A DNA stretch of 64,000 nucleotides, from contig OY811974.1 of the NCBI GenBank assembly GCA_963681505.1, positions 10,844,461 to 10,908,460 on the forward strand, written 5' to 3'. Under the pieces are notes generated by a model. That model was not told the origin of the DNA. It did no database searches and was given only the letters and a program-made list of their open reading frames with translations. Shown one piece after another: positions 38,486 through 50,700 of this stretch. The DNA comes from Eunapius fragilis. Lineage: Eukaryota; Porifera; Demospongiae; Spongillida; Spongillidae. Position 1 is the first letter of the stretch. Each line of letters begins with the position of its first letter. Both the position numbers and the translations under genes were made by a program.

Positions 38486-39587
38486 AAAGTACTGGTTGTA
38501 ACAGGTATTGTGAGTACTGGTGATTTTTATCGACCCAGGAACTGATGTATAGAGATACTGTGCTTTAAGCACCCCACATTTTGGCATGAACATAATATGC
38601 GGCGCATCCATACAATTATTTTTTCCCCCCACAAGCTACTGACTTACTGTGTGCTACATATGTATGGGGTCGTAGCTGCGAAAAGGGACCTAGCGCATGC
38701 TACAAAATTTTCAAGCAAGGAATTTCAAAGTTGACGCGTGCAACTGATTAAAATGTACACGTAATTAAAAAATTCAGGCCAACTCCAAGATGGAAAGACT
38801 AATTTCCAATGCGTAAGAAAGAAGTTGTAGGGGACATAGGTGTCTCACAGACAATGAAACTTGAAAACATATTCGCTAGGTCCCTTTTCGCTGCCAAGAT
38901 CCCATATCTTTTGTATTATTATGTAGGGTACAGTTTTTTTTTTTTGTGCACATAAATGAATAGATATACGTGTTTCTACACAGCCTTCGTGTGTATGTAT
39001 GTGCATGTGTGTGTGTGTGTGTGTATGTAAAAAATTGAATTCATTGAGTACGTTTACACATAGACATGCATGTTGTGTTGGACCATTGCTAGCATGCATC
39101 GCAGAATGCTGTAGTTGCATATCAATTTAATTAAAATCATCAACCTTACGGAGCCGTACTTGTTATAGTCGGTACAGAATACACATACAATGTACATAAT
39201 TATATGACTACCGCTTATTCCTCAACCCACATGATATACTCATTTCAACCATATTGGTAACAATTATTTTAACCTCTACCACAAGCAGCCTGGTCTTGTC
39301 ACAAATTTTAACTTCCCGTTCTGTTTCTACGTGATATCAACATTGTGTGAATTTGACACAACAAAGGTTTTTAACCAACAGTAATGTAGGTGTAATGAAT
39401 CGACGAATTCCCCAATTATACCTTGCCAAAGATAATATAATATATGGAATCGTAGCTGCAGCAACAGGAACCTAACAGATGTTTTTGTATTATTTTTTAA
39501 TCTAAGAGACACCACCAAGGTGAGATACCTTACAACTTACGCATTGGAAATTTGTGGAGTTATACGTATACAATTGTTTGAATTGAA
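38486..39587. other. Copy-B-only non-coding region
   Basis: No gene is recognised. It contains a (TG)n run near 39005-39024 and poly-T at 38935. The last 70 bp (from GAGATACCTTACAACTTACG) rejoin the copy A homology just before the Mutator-like element. Confidence 0.5.
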
Positions 39588-39596
39588 TTTTAATTA

Positions 39597-40544
39597 CGAA
39601 GTGACTATTTTTACGGCACCGTAAAGCCAACTCACTTTGCTAATTCTTACGGCAAGCCTCTAATTGATCGCAATATTAACCCCTGCACGTGTGCGAGTAA
39701 TAGCTGTGGCCAGAGAGTTCGAAATGGACCTAGTCAGTGGCCAAGAGTTAAGCTCTTTTGAAGAACTGTCTAAGAGTGTTCAGGAATGGGAGAAGAAAAA
39801 CTTTGTGACCTTATACACCAGGAGTTCAAGAAGTGTCGAAGCTGCTAAAAAGAGGACTCCAAATAGAACCTATCTGGGCGACCTTAAATTTTCTGAGTTG
39901 TATTACGCTTGCATGTGTTCATGGAGGCCGAGAGTACAAGTCAAAGGCAACCCAGAGCAGACCATGTCAAAAGTGAAGCATTCTATAGTACATGCGTTAG
40001 CTGGTGCATGGATATATATCTATGGCTGTATCTATTGGTCATTTCCTCCGTTATTATAAATTCACTTCCTTTACATGTACACGTACATCTGTGCCTTTAT
40101 ACTACATTCGGTTGAAGTTAATGGCTGTTTCATGTGTACATGTACAATCTCCACAGGACCATCTTGAAAGACTGCCCCTTTGTGATCAAAGTTAGAGTGA
40201 CAAATAATGGACAGAAGCTAGCTCCAAAGAGCAAGCATTGGTTTTGTAGGACCTGTTTTTCTATGAGAACTCTGATTTGTTTTTCATATTTATCAGCAAC
40301 GTCTATACCACAAAAATTGTCAATGCTACCATAGATATTATACCGTAGATATTATTTGCACGTGCAGCCGTGCAGGGGACAGAGGTCAAATAATAGTGCC
40401 GGAATTGCCGTACGAATATAGGCAATGAGCTGGCATTAGTCGATTCATATGTACTTGCACTTGTGGGTTCAGCGGACCTTAGTGGCTTGCCGTAAGAATA
40501 GCAAAGTGAGCTGGCTTTACGGTGCCGTAAAAATAGCCAGCGCG
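39597..40544. mobile_element. Mutator-like element (MULE), copy B, complete ends
   Basis: The 9-bp target TTTTAATTA is present on both sides (39588-39596 and 40545-40553). The element starts CGAAGTGACTATTTTTACGG and ends, read inward, CGCGCTGGCTATTTTTACGG. Inverted ends run about 60 bp with few differences. It spans 948 bp and contains only an N-terminal domain, so it is non-autonomous. Confidence 0.85.
39724..39980 (+). pseudogene. MULE-borne N-terminal domain, copy B
   Basis: MDLVSGQELSSFEELSKSVQ, NFVTLYTRSSRSVEAAKKRT and YLGDLKFSELYYAC read without a stop, unlike copy A. A 3-4 base insertion (GCATGT) before the VHGGREYKS motif then shifts the frame. The pattern resembles ZSWIM/MULE N-terminal domains. 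No catalytic core follows within the element. Confidence 0.5.
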
Positions 40545-40553
40545 TTTTAATTA

Positions 40554-41323
40554 TGGCATTTTTATTGCATGCACCAACTTTGATGCCCCTGAATTTTTGT
40601 TATATCTCTACAACATTTTTTTATAGTGGTTTGTTCGCGTTCTATAACAGCTCATCGGAAAAAATATTCAAGATACCTAACTAAAAAATCAGCTAACGTT
40701 TGTACTGATAAGATTAAGCCACATGTGTTAATTAACTCTGGACAGAAATGGTTATCTATTAGGTATTAGAGGGTTTTCTTTTGCCACATAGGGTGCTTGG
40801 GTTGAGCGATACAAAATGACACTATTCAGAAGCAGCTCCAGGGATACAGTGTGAAACTTAACTTTTAATCTCCAATCGTCCTTATTGAAGAAGTATATAC
40901 ATAAGGACGATGTTGAAATATAAAAACAATGGCATCAGCTTGGTAGCTAGAATTATCATTTATCCAAAGTAGAATTGGTTTGTGACTAAAATAACTATCA
41001 CTGTCACCTTTCAAATCCTCATAAGGAAATCGAAGGCATAATCAGTAATATTTGAACGTCAAAGCAGTATCATAGAATTGGATACATATTTCTTGTACTG
41101 CAAGTTGAAAGCGGCAATGCCAACGGTATAAACTGTGCTTACTGATGACCGCCAAATCAATAAAACATTTTTGATTAATGAAATTCGTTTATATCATGAC
41201 AAATCTTCAATTGCTGATAATTTACAAACCTTTCCAACGAAATGAGCTAAAGTAATGCTCAATCATTTAAATATTCCATTATGATAGTCTAATTATAATT
41301 GTGCACTAAAGTTTATATTACAA
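40554..41323. other. No recognised gene
   Basis: Unique AT-rich DNA between the end of duplication B and the start of the 41324 block. A small hairpin (TCGTCCTTAT 40876-40885 with ATAAGGACGA 40901-40910) is the only structure seen. Confidence 0.5.
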
Positions 41324-42223
41324 GACACGGTACGGTATTATCAGCAAATTAACCCATGCCGTCCACACCTAAATGAATTTTATGATCAAGGAAGCTACAG
41401 CTATTTCCAAAGGTATTTATGTTGACGCGCTTGGCTACAATCCAAGCACTTAAGTATGAAAAACCCATGATTCAGAATAGCTAGCCATAACTTTATTTCT
41501 CCCAAGCATTGTCATAAGTTCATCTCCCCCAAGCATTGTTATTCATAACTTCGGGGGTACTGACTGATTATTCTGGTTTACGGCAAACTTACAACCTAAC
41601 AGAAGTGCTATAGACTGTTATATCCTGGAGACTTCAAGACCAGCATTAGTGGTTGATTGATGTAGGGACACAATTATAACTGGTTTGTCTGGAGGTGTTT
41701 AAGGTTACGTTGGAAGGGTGCGGGGGGGGAGGGGGGGGTAAGAGATTGTTGTTAACATGGAATTGTTTGTGGGCGGGGTCATGATCTGGCGTAATGGAGG
41801 GATTGTCTCAGGGTGGTTGACAGGAGCTGTTCAGTGTGATGAAATAGAGTGGCTGGTCCAGGGGTTCAGGAAAAACTGTTGTGCGCTAGTAGGCTAGATT
41901 GTTAAGGAGGTACCGGGTGAAATTTGTATATTGGCTGCATATATACATAAGCAACAGACAGAGATCTAGAGCAAAACGTACACGAAATGCAAACAAACGC
42001 ACAATGGATTAACAAATTAAAAAGAGCGTGCAGCTGCCAAGTAATTGAAATTCGGCCGGTAGTTATTTTTAATAACCACGTACTTTGAATGGGAATATCG
42101 GAGATTCAAAACGTGGGGATGAAAACGCAGCTCTCAGGTAAATTTCTTCAGCTAGGCAAGCTCCTCAAGTTCGCTAGTTATTCACTGCGACTGGATATTT
42201 CGACTAATGTATAGGGTATCGAA

Positions 42224-42399
42224 GATATATCCAGGCTGCCAACTTTCTCAAGGATAAATGGTTCATTACTATTTTTAACCGAACTAACTAATTTTATATT
42301 GCTATACGACATTCTGTTTAATATTGCGACATGTAATTATACTAAATTGTCATAGGTTGTCTCCAGGCTAAACCTTGAGAGTTGGCAGCGCTGTATATC
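42224..42399. mobile_element. Short foldback/MITE-like element upstream of the 594-residue ORF
   Basis: GCTGCCAACTTTCTCAAGG (42235-42253) is nearly the inverse of CCTTGAGAGTTGGCAGC (42373-42389). The similarity extends outward through GATATA on both sides, giving imperfect inverted ends of about 28 bp around a 120-bp AT-rich centre. The duplicate is at 57427-57602. No target duplication is clear. Confidence 0.5.
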
Positions 42400-42487
42400 G
42401 TATTTCGTATAAGTCGTCGGCCATTCTGACCCTTGTCAACGTGTGTTGTGACAACAGCAAGCAAAGAATTTCAAGCATCCGGTCGAT

Positions 42488-42489
<2 letters not shown>

Positions 42490-42543
<54 letters not shown>

Positions 42544-42572
42544 TGTGTGTGCGTGTGCGTGCGTGCGTGCGT

Positions 42573-42602
<30 letters not shown>
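42490..42602. repeat. (TG)n microsatellite with GC interruptions
   Basis: TG repeats with a central run of CGTG units. The same run is at 57693-57805. Frames through it are artefacts. Confidence 0.95.
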
Positions 42603-42603
<1 letters not shown>

Positions 42604-44395
42604 AGCATAGGAAGATTGTTTGTAGCCAATTAACTAATTTAAAAATCACAAGGAAAAAACTCGTGGAATCATTTGGAATCATTGTGTGATATTACAGAGA
42701 ATCACACACAAATCATACGCGTCAGATTTTCTCGCAATGATTTTTCAGAAGATTTAAAAAATCCTCTGTAAAATTAGAACTTGATTCCACGCGTTTTTCC
42801 TCTGTGAATGTATCGCAACATCCCCGTATTTGTTTACGTACAATACTGAGGCATTCTTCTATGCTGGCTCACCCCCGCTATAAAACACACTACCAAGTAC
42901 TATAGTAAGAGACAGTTGAGGATTTTGAGACAAAAAATTCAATGCTATTCCGTGTATATACACTCTCGCAGTTGGCGAACTAAGAAGCAAAATAATTGCT
43001 TTCAGGAATAAAAACTTGATCCCGCATGATTACACTCGTTGAATCATTCCCACCCTCGCAGTTGGCAACTTGGCACACAAAGCAAAATCATTCCCATCAG
43101 TGGGAATGGCTAAAATTCCTTCTATACCAATACGTACCTTTTACCGCTGACGTCACAAATTGACTGTTTTATGTCCTTATAGAAAAACCATGCACAAAGA
43201 AATTATTCGACCGCAATATGAATATATAAACGTCAAGAGGGTCGCAATATTAGTCAATCAAGTCACGTCCCAAACGGCGAAAGAGCTAACTATTTTTTTC
43301 TACAAGGATCTACGCCCACATTTGGAGGCAGAACTTTCATATAAATTAATAAATGCTATTAAAGAATATTTACATCGATATGATGATTCGTGCAAAACAA
43401 ATTTATAGCGTGCACTCCCTGTACTTGTATTGAAAACAACCTTTTGCTCCCTCTGGCTCTCTGTGGTAACGTTGAAAAGGGACAGAAGTGAAATACATAA
43501 GCTTAGTGTCATTCCGCGAGTGGTGATGGACTGATTTGGCTTCGCGACGTCATACAGATACTATAAAATAATCGAGTACGCAATTTAATGGCTTCAACTG
43601 TGCTCCAATTTACAGAACACAGTCCTGTAGAACTACGCCAAGCAGTAATCATGTAAAGGGTGCTTTGCGGGTGGCGCACGACATACAACATGTTAACAGG
43701 ACGTTGGGTTGCTGAGATTCTACTTCTCATTTTAAACTTAGGCCGACTGCGTAAACGTCCACGCTCTCAGAATTACAGCTCACATGATAACATACCTTTC
43801 TTTTTATAGCGTAACTTCCACAACTGTATCAATTCAAGCTCGCATCTGAGTCAGCCATATTGCAATCCGCAAATAAGGAACTACGTTATATAGGAATTGA
43901 CTCGGGTCGTGAAATCATTTTTTAAAAACGCGACCCGCGTATAACTCGCGGACCAAGTTATCGTTACAGGAAGCTGTCCCCTAAAGTTGAACAACACGCC
44001 TACGCCTGTCATATTGGCAACTTCCGCTATGAATATAGAAATCCTTACAAAGCTCCATCGTGAAATACAACAAAAATAGAGCGTGAGTAATACTTCTTAA
44101 CGAAACTTCAAAAGGAAAAGCAGGTGGGAGCTATGGTGGTGCATGAGTTTATACCATTTTTAAGTTGCTACCCTTCCCCTTTTTCATTTATGGTGACGTC
44201 AGCCTATTTGAAGAGGAGTGACGTTAAACTGAACCACGCCCATCGCCTGGCCCTGTGTATTCGCATAGAGTTTGTTTTCCCTATTTCGACATACGACGCT
44301 GACACACACGCCAGTAGTGAGTTTGATTCGTGAGAAGTCGTGTTCTGCATTTCGACTTCAGTGGGCGCGCAAGTAGCGTCGCGTCTATTCAAACA
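42603..44395. other. Upstream region of the 594-residue ORF
   Basis: No recognised gene. Two diverged direct repeats start CTCGCAGTTGGC at about 42966 and 43044. An 82-codon frame at 43160-43408 follows a possible acceptor (CCTTATAG) and could be an exon, but its product (IIRPQYEYINVKRVAILVNQ) is not recognised. Confidence 0.45.
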
Positions 44396-46180
44396 ATGTG
44401 TCATGTTCCTTCGCTGCATGACCTCTGTCTTCGCTGCGTCATTGCGCAGTTAGCCGACTTCCCAGCGGCTCAGATGTCGGGAGTGCCTTATAGGATACGC
44501 TACGGACTCTTCCGGAGTCTCTCGCTCGTCGACCTGTGGAAGTACGAGGACGTGATTGGGCAACAGGTGGGAGTGGACACGACGAGGGTGTGGGACGAGT
44601 TTGTGCGGGATCGCCAAGTCGACGTTACAGGACTGGACTTTGTGCACGGTTCCTCTGAGGCACCTCCCTGCGGCAAGACTATTTTTAGCGAGTCACTGCA
44701 TGACGTCAGAGAGCTTTGCTTCCAGAGACTGTGGAACGACCTCCATATCTTAAAATGCACGAGGAAAACCTCTTTAGTCCTTCCCGTGCAGAAGCTGTTG
44801 TTTTCGCTGCCTCACGACCCTTTCGAGAGGGAATTTACTGACCAAGTTCCTCCCGAGCTAAGAGTGTCCGCTCCTTCGGATAGCGTGCTGACGCGTTGCT
44901 ACGTGAGGTCGTTCATTATAGCCGTCGTGCAGGCGGCATCACGTGCCAGACCACGGTATCTGCGACACAGCTCGATTATGGACTACTTAAAACCCAGGCG
45001 GAATCCGTCAGAAATGGAGAAAACGCAAGCAATCGTGAAACAATTGCTGAGTAACGTAATTGCAGTGAACACGCCCAGCGAGGAGATCGGAGAGGCGTGG
45101 TTTACTGCTTTGTTGTCCAACGGAATGCCGACGTTGAAACTGTGCGTTCATTACGACCTGTTCCAATACATACTCAGTGGTGTGCAAAAGTGTGCGGAAA
45201 CCAAGAAACTGGACGAGCTAATCATTCGCCTCAGAGATGAGTTAGCACCAATTTTGGAGATCAGCCGTTTCACGGAAGAGGTAATGAAGTCACATTCACC
45301 CCACCTCCGTCTGCTTGAAATCACAAGTCTCCACCAACCCAATCTGGTCGGACATGTACAGGCTGCGACTCTAGCCAAGTTTGCAACCCCCCTCCAGTGG
45401 TTCTTGCAACAACCACACTTCACGTGCCTCAGGCTGTCGGGCGTGATCGACACGTCGGTGGCCAGGTCGCTCGTATCGACGTTCCTTTCCACGCCGTGCG
45501 CCTCGCCGCAGCGTCTGGAACTGGCCGGCATGTACGCTGGGCACAAGATTGTTGAGGGCGTGGTAAGCTTACCTAAAATAAACGACCATTACTCGCACAA
45601 GTTCCTGCTTTTGGATAGTATACGCATGGCGGACGCAAAGAGACTCAACATGAACAAGTATCTCCTCAATTCTAAGGTCGTGGACCAACACTATTTACCA
45701 AATCCCGCGAACCGTATTAGCACCGGGACTAGTAGTCTGACGTCATGGCTTTTCGGCCTCCCAAATCTCAAGGTCGGCTCTTTGGAAATTTTTGATTATA
45801 GCAAAAACTGTATCGACAATGCCATTCCCAGCACAGCATCCATCGATCAGTTAAAGATGTTTGTCGTGGCCAGATCCGAAGAGGAATGCATTTGGACCAG
45901 ACTCCTCTTCAACACAGCGATGAATCATCCAGTGCTTTCCAAGTGCCTATGGGATTTGAGATTCTTGAAACGGTCGAGCAGGAGAGACTATTATTTGGCT
46001 GCCCTCACTGATGTCCTTTTGAAGCAGGTACCTTTAGGAAACTTAAGTATCCTATCTATTACTATTAATAAAAACATCGAACAGTCTGCAGTATTAAAGG
46101 TGCACCACAATGTATCTCCACTTTCAAGACTGGCTTTTGATATAGATACTGGCACTTCCATACGAGAGAAAAACTTGTAA
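44396..46180 (+). CDS. Uncharacterised intronless protein, 594 residues, copy 1
   Basis: The frame is open from 44330, but the first ATG in it is 44396, giving MCHVPSLHDLCLRCVIAQLA and 594 residues. The N-terminus (LHDLCLRCV...VPYRIRYGLFRSLSLVDLWK) has the Leu pattern of an F-box or Elongin-binding BC-box type helix bundle. The middle and C-terminus have weak leucine-rich stretches (HLRLLEITSLHQPNLVGHVQ, HFTCLRLSGVID, SPQRLELAGMYAG, VGSLEIFDYSKNCI). There is no signal peptide, membrane segment or transposase motif. Base composition is clearly richer in GC than the flanks, which supports coding. It converges with the MLH3 gene. A substrate-recognition role in a ubiquitin ligase is a guess from the N-terminal pattern only. 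Confidence 0.7.
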   Translation: MCHVPSLHDLCLRCVIAQLADFPAAQMSGVPYRIRYGLFRSLSLVDLWKYEDVIGQQVGVDTTRVWDEFVRDRQVDVTGLDFVHGSSEAPPCGKTIFSESLHDVRELCFQRLWNDLHILKCTRKTSLVLPVQKLLFSLPHDPFEREFTDQVPPELRVSAPSDSVLTRCYVRSFIIAVVQAASRARPRYLRHSSIMDYLKPRRNPSEMEKTQAIVKQLLSNVIAVNTPSEEIGEAWFTALLSNGMPTLKLCVHYDLFQYILSGVQKCAETKKLDELIIRLRDELAPILEISRFTEEVMKSHSPHLRLLEITSLHQPNLVGHVQAATLAKFATPLQWFLQQPHFTCLRLSGVIDTSVARSLVSTFLSTPCASPQRLELAGMYAGHKIVEGVVSLPKINDHYSHKFLLLDSIRMADAKRLNMNKYLLNSKVVDQHYLPNPANRISTGTSSLTSWLFGLPNLKVGSLEIFDYSKNCIDNAIPSTASIDQLKMFVVARSEEECIWTRLLFNTAMNHPVLSKCLWDLRFLKRSSRRDYYLAALTDVLLKQVPLGNLSILSITINKNIEQSAVLKVHHNVSPLSRLAFDIDTGTSIREKNL

Positions 46181-47739
46181 ATTCATGTCCTCACCTGTAT
46201 GTATACATGTACTAAAATGATCATGAACACACGATAATGCAGATATTGAATTTTAATAGACAGCTTTAATTTCAGTAACGACCTTTCTTTGAGCTGCACC
46301 TGAAATACTTGCAACTTTACAATGTACTTCATACGTGAGCTCATGTGTGCACGCACGCTTGATCATATGAACATGTAGTGGTAATAATGATAAGGACCCT
46401 GCACGCATGCCATGTAGATTATCTAGGAGTATTTGTTCTTGAACCTTGAGAGATGATAGATAACCTTGGCTTGTTTATTAAGTGCATCCAGAAGGCTGCG
46501 CAGGATGAACCAGCTAATAACATATTCAAGCCGGCCAGGCAAAAGCAACCTCCGTGTAATTAAAGTGTCCTCCTATACAATAATAAAGGGGCTGAGAGAA
46601 ATTGAGTTCCCATTTAGCGGTCCATAGCCACTGCCACCTGATTGAGGTGTACGAGAAAGAACATATGGCTTGTCTACAAAATAAGGAAACACATTGATAA
46701 AGCGACACAGTGGTGCAAAATTGAAAGTGTACAGAACCGACAAGAAAGGTTCTGGTCAGATATTTATTAGTCGAAATGCACATGCGGAGCCTCTACGTTA
46801 AAAATGTGCATGCATGGTCAAAATGAAGAACCTAAGAACCTAGCTACATAATGTCCTTCAATGAAGCTGGTATGAGCAAAAAAGGGGTGTTGCAAAGGGG
46901 TTGGTTATTAGGGTTATGCCCTTCGTACTGATCCAGACAGGTCAACCAACACCCTCAGGGTCAACTTTTTACCCGCATTCCGAATCCGCGTTCCAATTGC
47001 ACCCGTCCCTCCCTCCTGACACTCTTCATTGAAAAATTACAGGCACCTTCGGCATCTTGTTAGTCTTTGGCGCCGTACTCCACACCCTGATGCTAGCCAT
47101 TAATCTATCACCTGATGAAAGTGATGGAGCTACGTCTTGATCCTGTGATTCTAATTGCAATTGTGCAGGATAATCATTCTGACATTGCCCATAAGTCCTC
47201 TCTCATACATGTACACTATACACTGAAGGAAGGAGCGGCCACAGTTTCCTGCATGCATGAACCACTTTTAGCAAACAAATATGTTCCAGGGTCGGACCAA
47301 ACATTGGCTCCACCTATTGTCAAAAATACACGACCTTTACAAGGCAAAGAGCAGTTTCTACAGCCAGACCACTTTTGGTAGCAAAAAGTGGTTCACCCAG
47401 ACCAATTTTCGAGAGGCAGAACCTAAAACTCCTAGAGTCACCATCTTGATACTGTACAAACTACATGTATTTGGGCTTGGAATCTATACCATGCATAACA
47501 CTCAGCCATAATGATACTTCACTCTGCCAAATCATATATGTACCGTACATGCTTTCTGTTGCACAAACAACTGAAAATAAATAATGTTAAAAAGTAAACG
47601 ATGTGATGCAAAAACATTCACTTCCCCATCATCATTCTCGCACAAAGCCTGTTCAGCCTACAACGTGGGTGCCTACCACCTACCTACATGGCAAGTATAT
47701 ACAAATAAACACACATGCATCAAATATGGCACACTGAAC
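46181..47739. other. Region between the two convergent genes
   Basis: No gene is recognised. It probably contains the 3' end of MLH3. If exon 47740-47797 is not spliced at GTTCAG it reads on in frame to a stop after about 19 more codons. The dispersed repeat at 46965-47091 lies here. Confidence 0.45.
46965..47091. repeat. Dispersed GC-rich repeat, related to 17011-17166
   Basis: It shares AATTGCACCCGTCCCTCCCT, GACACTCTTCATTGAAA and a GGCGCCGTACT tail with the earlier copy. Confidence 0.6.
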
Positions 47740-47797
47740 CTGCGATGGTAGTCTTCTTTGAAGGAGATTGAGATCCAGCAATGGCACCAGAGAAGGT
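47740..47797 (-). CDS. MLH3: MLH3 exon ([18 protein letters not shown]), copy 1
   Basis: 58 bp with acceptor TTTTAG. The 3' border is either GTTCAG at 47739 or a stop further on. The usual MLH3 C-terminal tail was not found. Confidence 0.8.
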
Positions 47798-50700
47798 CTA
47801 AAAAATTGGTATTGCAAGAATAATTATTCTATACACCCTTGCCACATATGCATACACACACATATGAACACACACCTTCCATGAGCACACTGAAAAGGAA
47901 GCCTGCACTTTGACAGCAACTGTATAAGTGACACACACTCATCCAGGGTTAGAGGATCACCAAATTTAATGGCACCTAATGAAATGCTAAGTACGTGAAG
48001 TATTCACCATCATCCAACTGAGTTAATATACGTATGTGCATATACATGTACATGTAACACTGGTTAACCATGCAGTTTTAAATTATACATCTTGTTTGTT
48101 AACACCTCTTCTATTACTATACTTATACATAATCAGTTCAAATAACCCTTTTATTATTCTCCATGGGCTATAAAAAAAAGTCGTGAGCTGTTTAGATAAC
48201 CCTGCCAATATCCATGTATGGGTAGAATGCAGCTGTTTCCCCCTACCATGGCATGCCTGTGAGTTGAGAACATCAATGACAACGCGTGGAAGAGTGGCAG
48301 CTCCTCCACAAGTACTCTGAAGCACCTGCATCATGGGACAATACAGAATGCAGTGTACTCACCGGACTAGCATGCGTAACTTACCTAATAAAAAGACTAG
48401 TAACATACAGACTAGTGGTAATGTACTACCAGAGATAATATATAGAGGGATTGGAAGCAATTAACGTGGTCTACCCATGGAAAGAGCATTTGACAAGGAA
48501 GGGGAACAAGGCAACATCTGGAAGGCTTCACAGACACAGCAGCATGTACAACTGAGATAGTGAGCGTTGTGGGCTTTTACCCAACACTTTCAGCATTTTT
48601 TATAAATTGGCCTAACATGTAATCTCTTCCATCCACAGCTGCGCAAAAGAACCATGCAGGGTAAAATGTTAATCATAGTCTAGAAGCAGTCATGAATACA
48701 TAACAAAATAAAGAGGCATTTCTTAACACAGGTTTATGCAAGACGTGGGGAAAACAATCTTCCTTTCATTCCAAAACACTTTCCTGATAGCCCACTCTCA
48801 GTGCATCAATATAGAAGTGTAAGAACCTAATTGCTGCCATACTGTAACGTGCCAAAGCCATCTAACCTTCAAGTTTTTCAAAAACCAAGAGTTGAAATAA
48901 ATATAAGCTACATACATGTAGGGAAAACAACACTGGCAAAATTGAAATGATTACATGTATGGCATTGATATACAAAGGGTTAAAGCCCCATTGTGCAGAT
49001 ATTGGACATGATGTATGAACAATATGATACATGGATGATTAGTGTACAAATCGAAAAGTTACTGATTAAAATAAAATTAAAAAAATAAAAACAAATCGAA
49101 AAAAGAATCACTTTAATACCTCGCAACTTTTTAACACACCCCCAGAAAAAAGGAACAGGATTTTTGTGGTACTCTCAACAAACACGGTCACCCCCCCCCC
49201 CCCCCCCCAATTCAACTACACAGTGGTTTAGGACCAGGAAATCGTGCTTGAAATGGAATTTCAGATAAACTGTTGTGTAACACACTACAGTATCACAATA
49301 TGTAATAAAACTGTTAAGATTCATGAATTGCTAGAAGGCAAAGCTTAAATTATGCCACTTTAGACCCTAAGACGATACTGTGACAAGTATTAATGAATTA
49401 GAAAAGATATTTTTATTAGCAATTCAACTATACTTCAGTTTTGAGTTTTGACATCATCGTGTATCACACATGCCATTTTATCCATGGACCAACTTTAGAT
49501 TCATTGCACAATAAAGCATGAGGGCTATTTTTTGTGTGCTGAACTGTTTACCTAACATTTGCCCTTAGTACAATATTTGCCGAATCTTGCCGATTCAGAA
49601 ACCCATTAAATAAAACACTTATGAACCGAATGATACTCTCGCCTTTATACGCTTTTTAATAGCCATTATTAGGAGACTGGGAACCTACATGTATTATGGC
49701 TGCTACGAAAGTGCTGCAAAGTAACGTTTCAACAAGCCATTGTGCTCACAGATGGCCCGTTTATGCGCTTTGTGATGTACTGTCTTTGTTGTCATAGTTA
49801 CAAAAAATGGGTGGAGCGCGTGCATGTTTAGAAGAGTGTGCATCCAAGCATGTGTTTGTGAGGACTATTTTCATGCGTTCCTAAACTATTTCTGTTTATA
49901 TTTTGCCTGTCTTTGTTGAGAACGTCTGAGCACTGCATTAATTCCTGCCATGGCCGAAAAAAGCAGCCTTAACGAATTTGCATGTTTACAAGGTATGTAC
50001 AAGTTTTCAAAGTTGATGCTAATGCGGCCAGACTTCTTGGCACTGAATACTTTATATCTGTCATTATTCACACAGAGAGTGAGCCAGTAGCAGAATCTGA
50101 CGTCATTCAGAATAAAGATGGAGAGCCTTCAACACCAAATGCAACTTGTGTTTAATTATAAGTTCAAATAGTGTCAATTCTCCTAATATTAAATTCAGAA
50201 AATTAATTGGCTTGATTATAATTAGTTAATTGCACAATTACATAACGCATCCGTTGTAAAATGTAAATGTTCTGTTATAACTATTGCCCTCATAACAATT
50301 AAGGAGATATATAAATGTATGCAAACTTGATTGCTTTGACTTGATTTTTAATATTTAACCATTAATGATGTGATTTTGTAACCAGAGCCTCAAGGATGCA
50401 AATAATTTTGCTATATTTGTATGCAGTATTTACAAAATGCCCTAGTCACCTATGGTTTTAAACCACTGTGAATTGGGACATTTTTTTTTAAGTCACTGCT
50501 GCTAAAAAAGGCAATAATAATCAGAACAATTAACATATATAATTCCGCACTAACCTCCAAATACTCTGTTATCAGCTCCTGAAAGAAAATTTCCAACTAT
50601 TAATTACAAACCAAAATGTCATCATGCATGCTACAATGCTCCAATTAAAAGGATTCAGTACCACTAATCTAGTTACATGTACAAGACATAGGCTACACAT

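Larger units (their letters stand above)
41324..48797. repeat. 7.47-kb block repeated almost identically at 56528-64000
   Basis: Alignment by eye with 56528 onward shows two differences: one C fewer in a run (41525 region) and a G/A change at 46395 against 61598. The spacing is 15203-15204 bp. The second copy begins exactly at a gap edge and runs off the window end. Confidence 0.95.

Noticed and set aside
44124..44333. 69-codon plus frame overlapping the start of the 594-residue ORF
   Set aside because: No homology is apparent and it is probably a chance upstream frame.
45151..45546. 131-codon minus frame
   Set aside because: It is a shadow of the 594-residue ORF on the other strand; the same applies at 60354-60749.
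47115..47381. 88-codon plus frame between the 594-residue ORF and MLH3
   Set aside because: No domain, average composition and no splice context.
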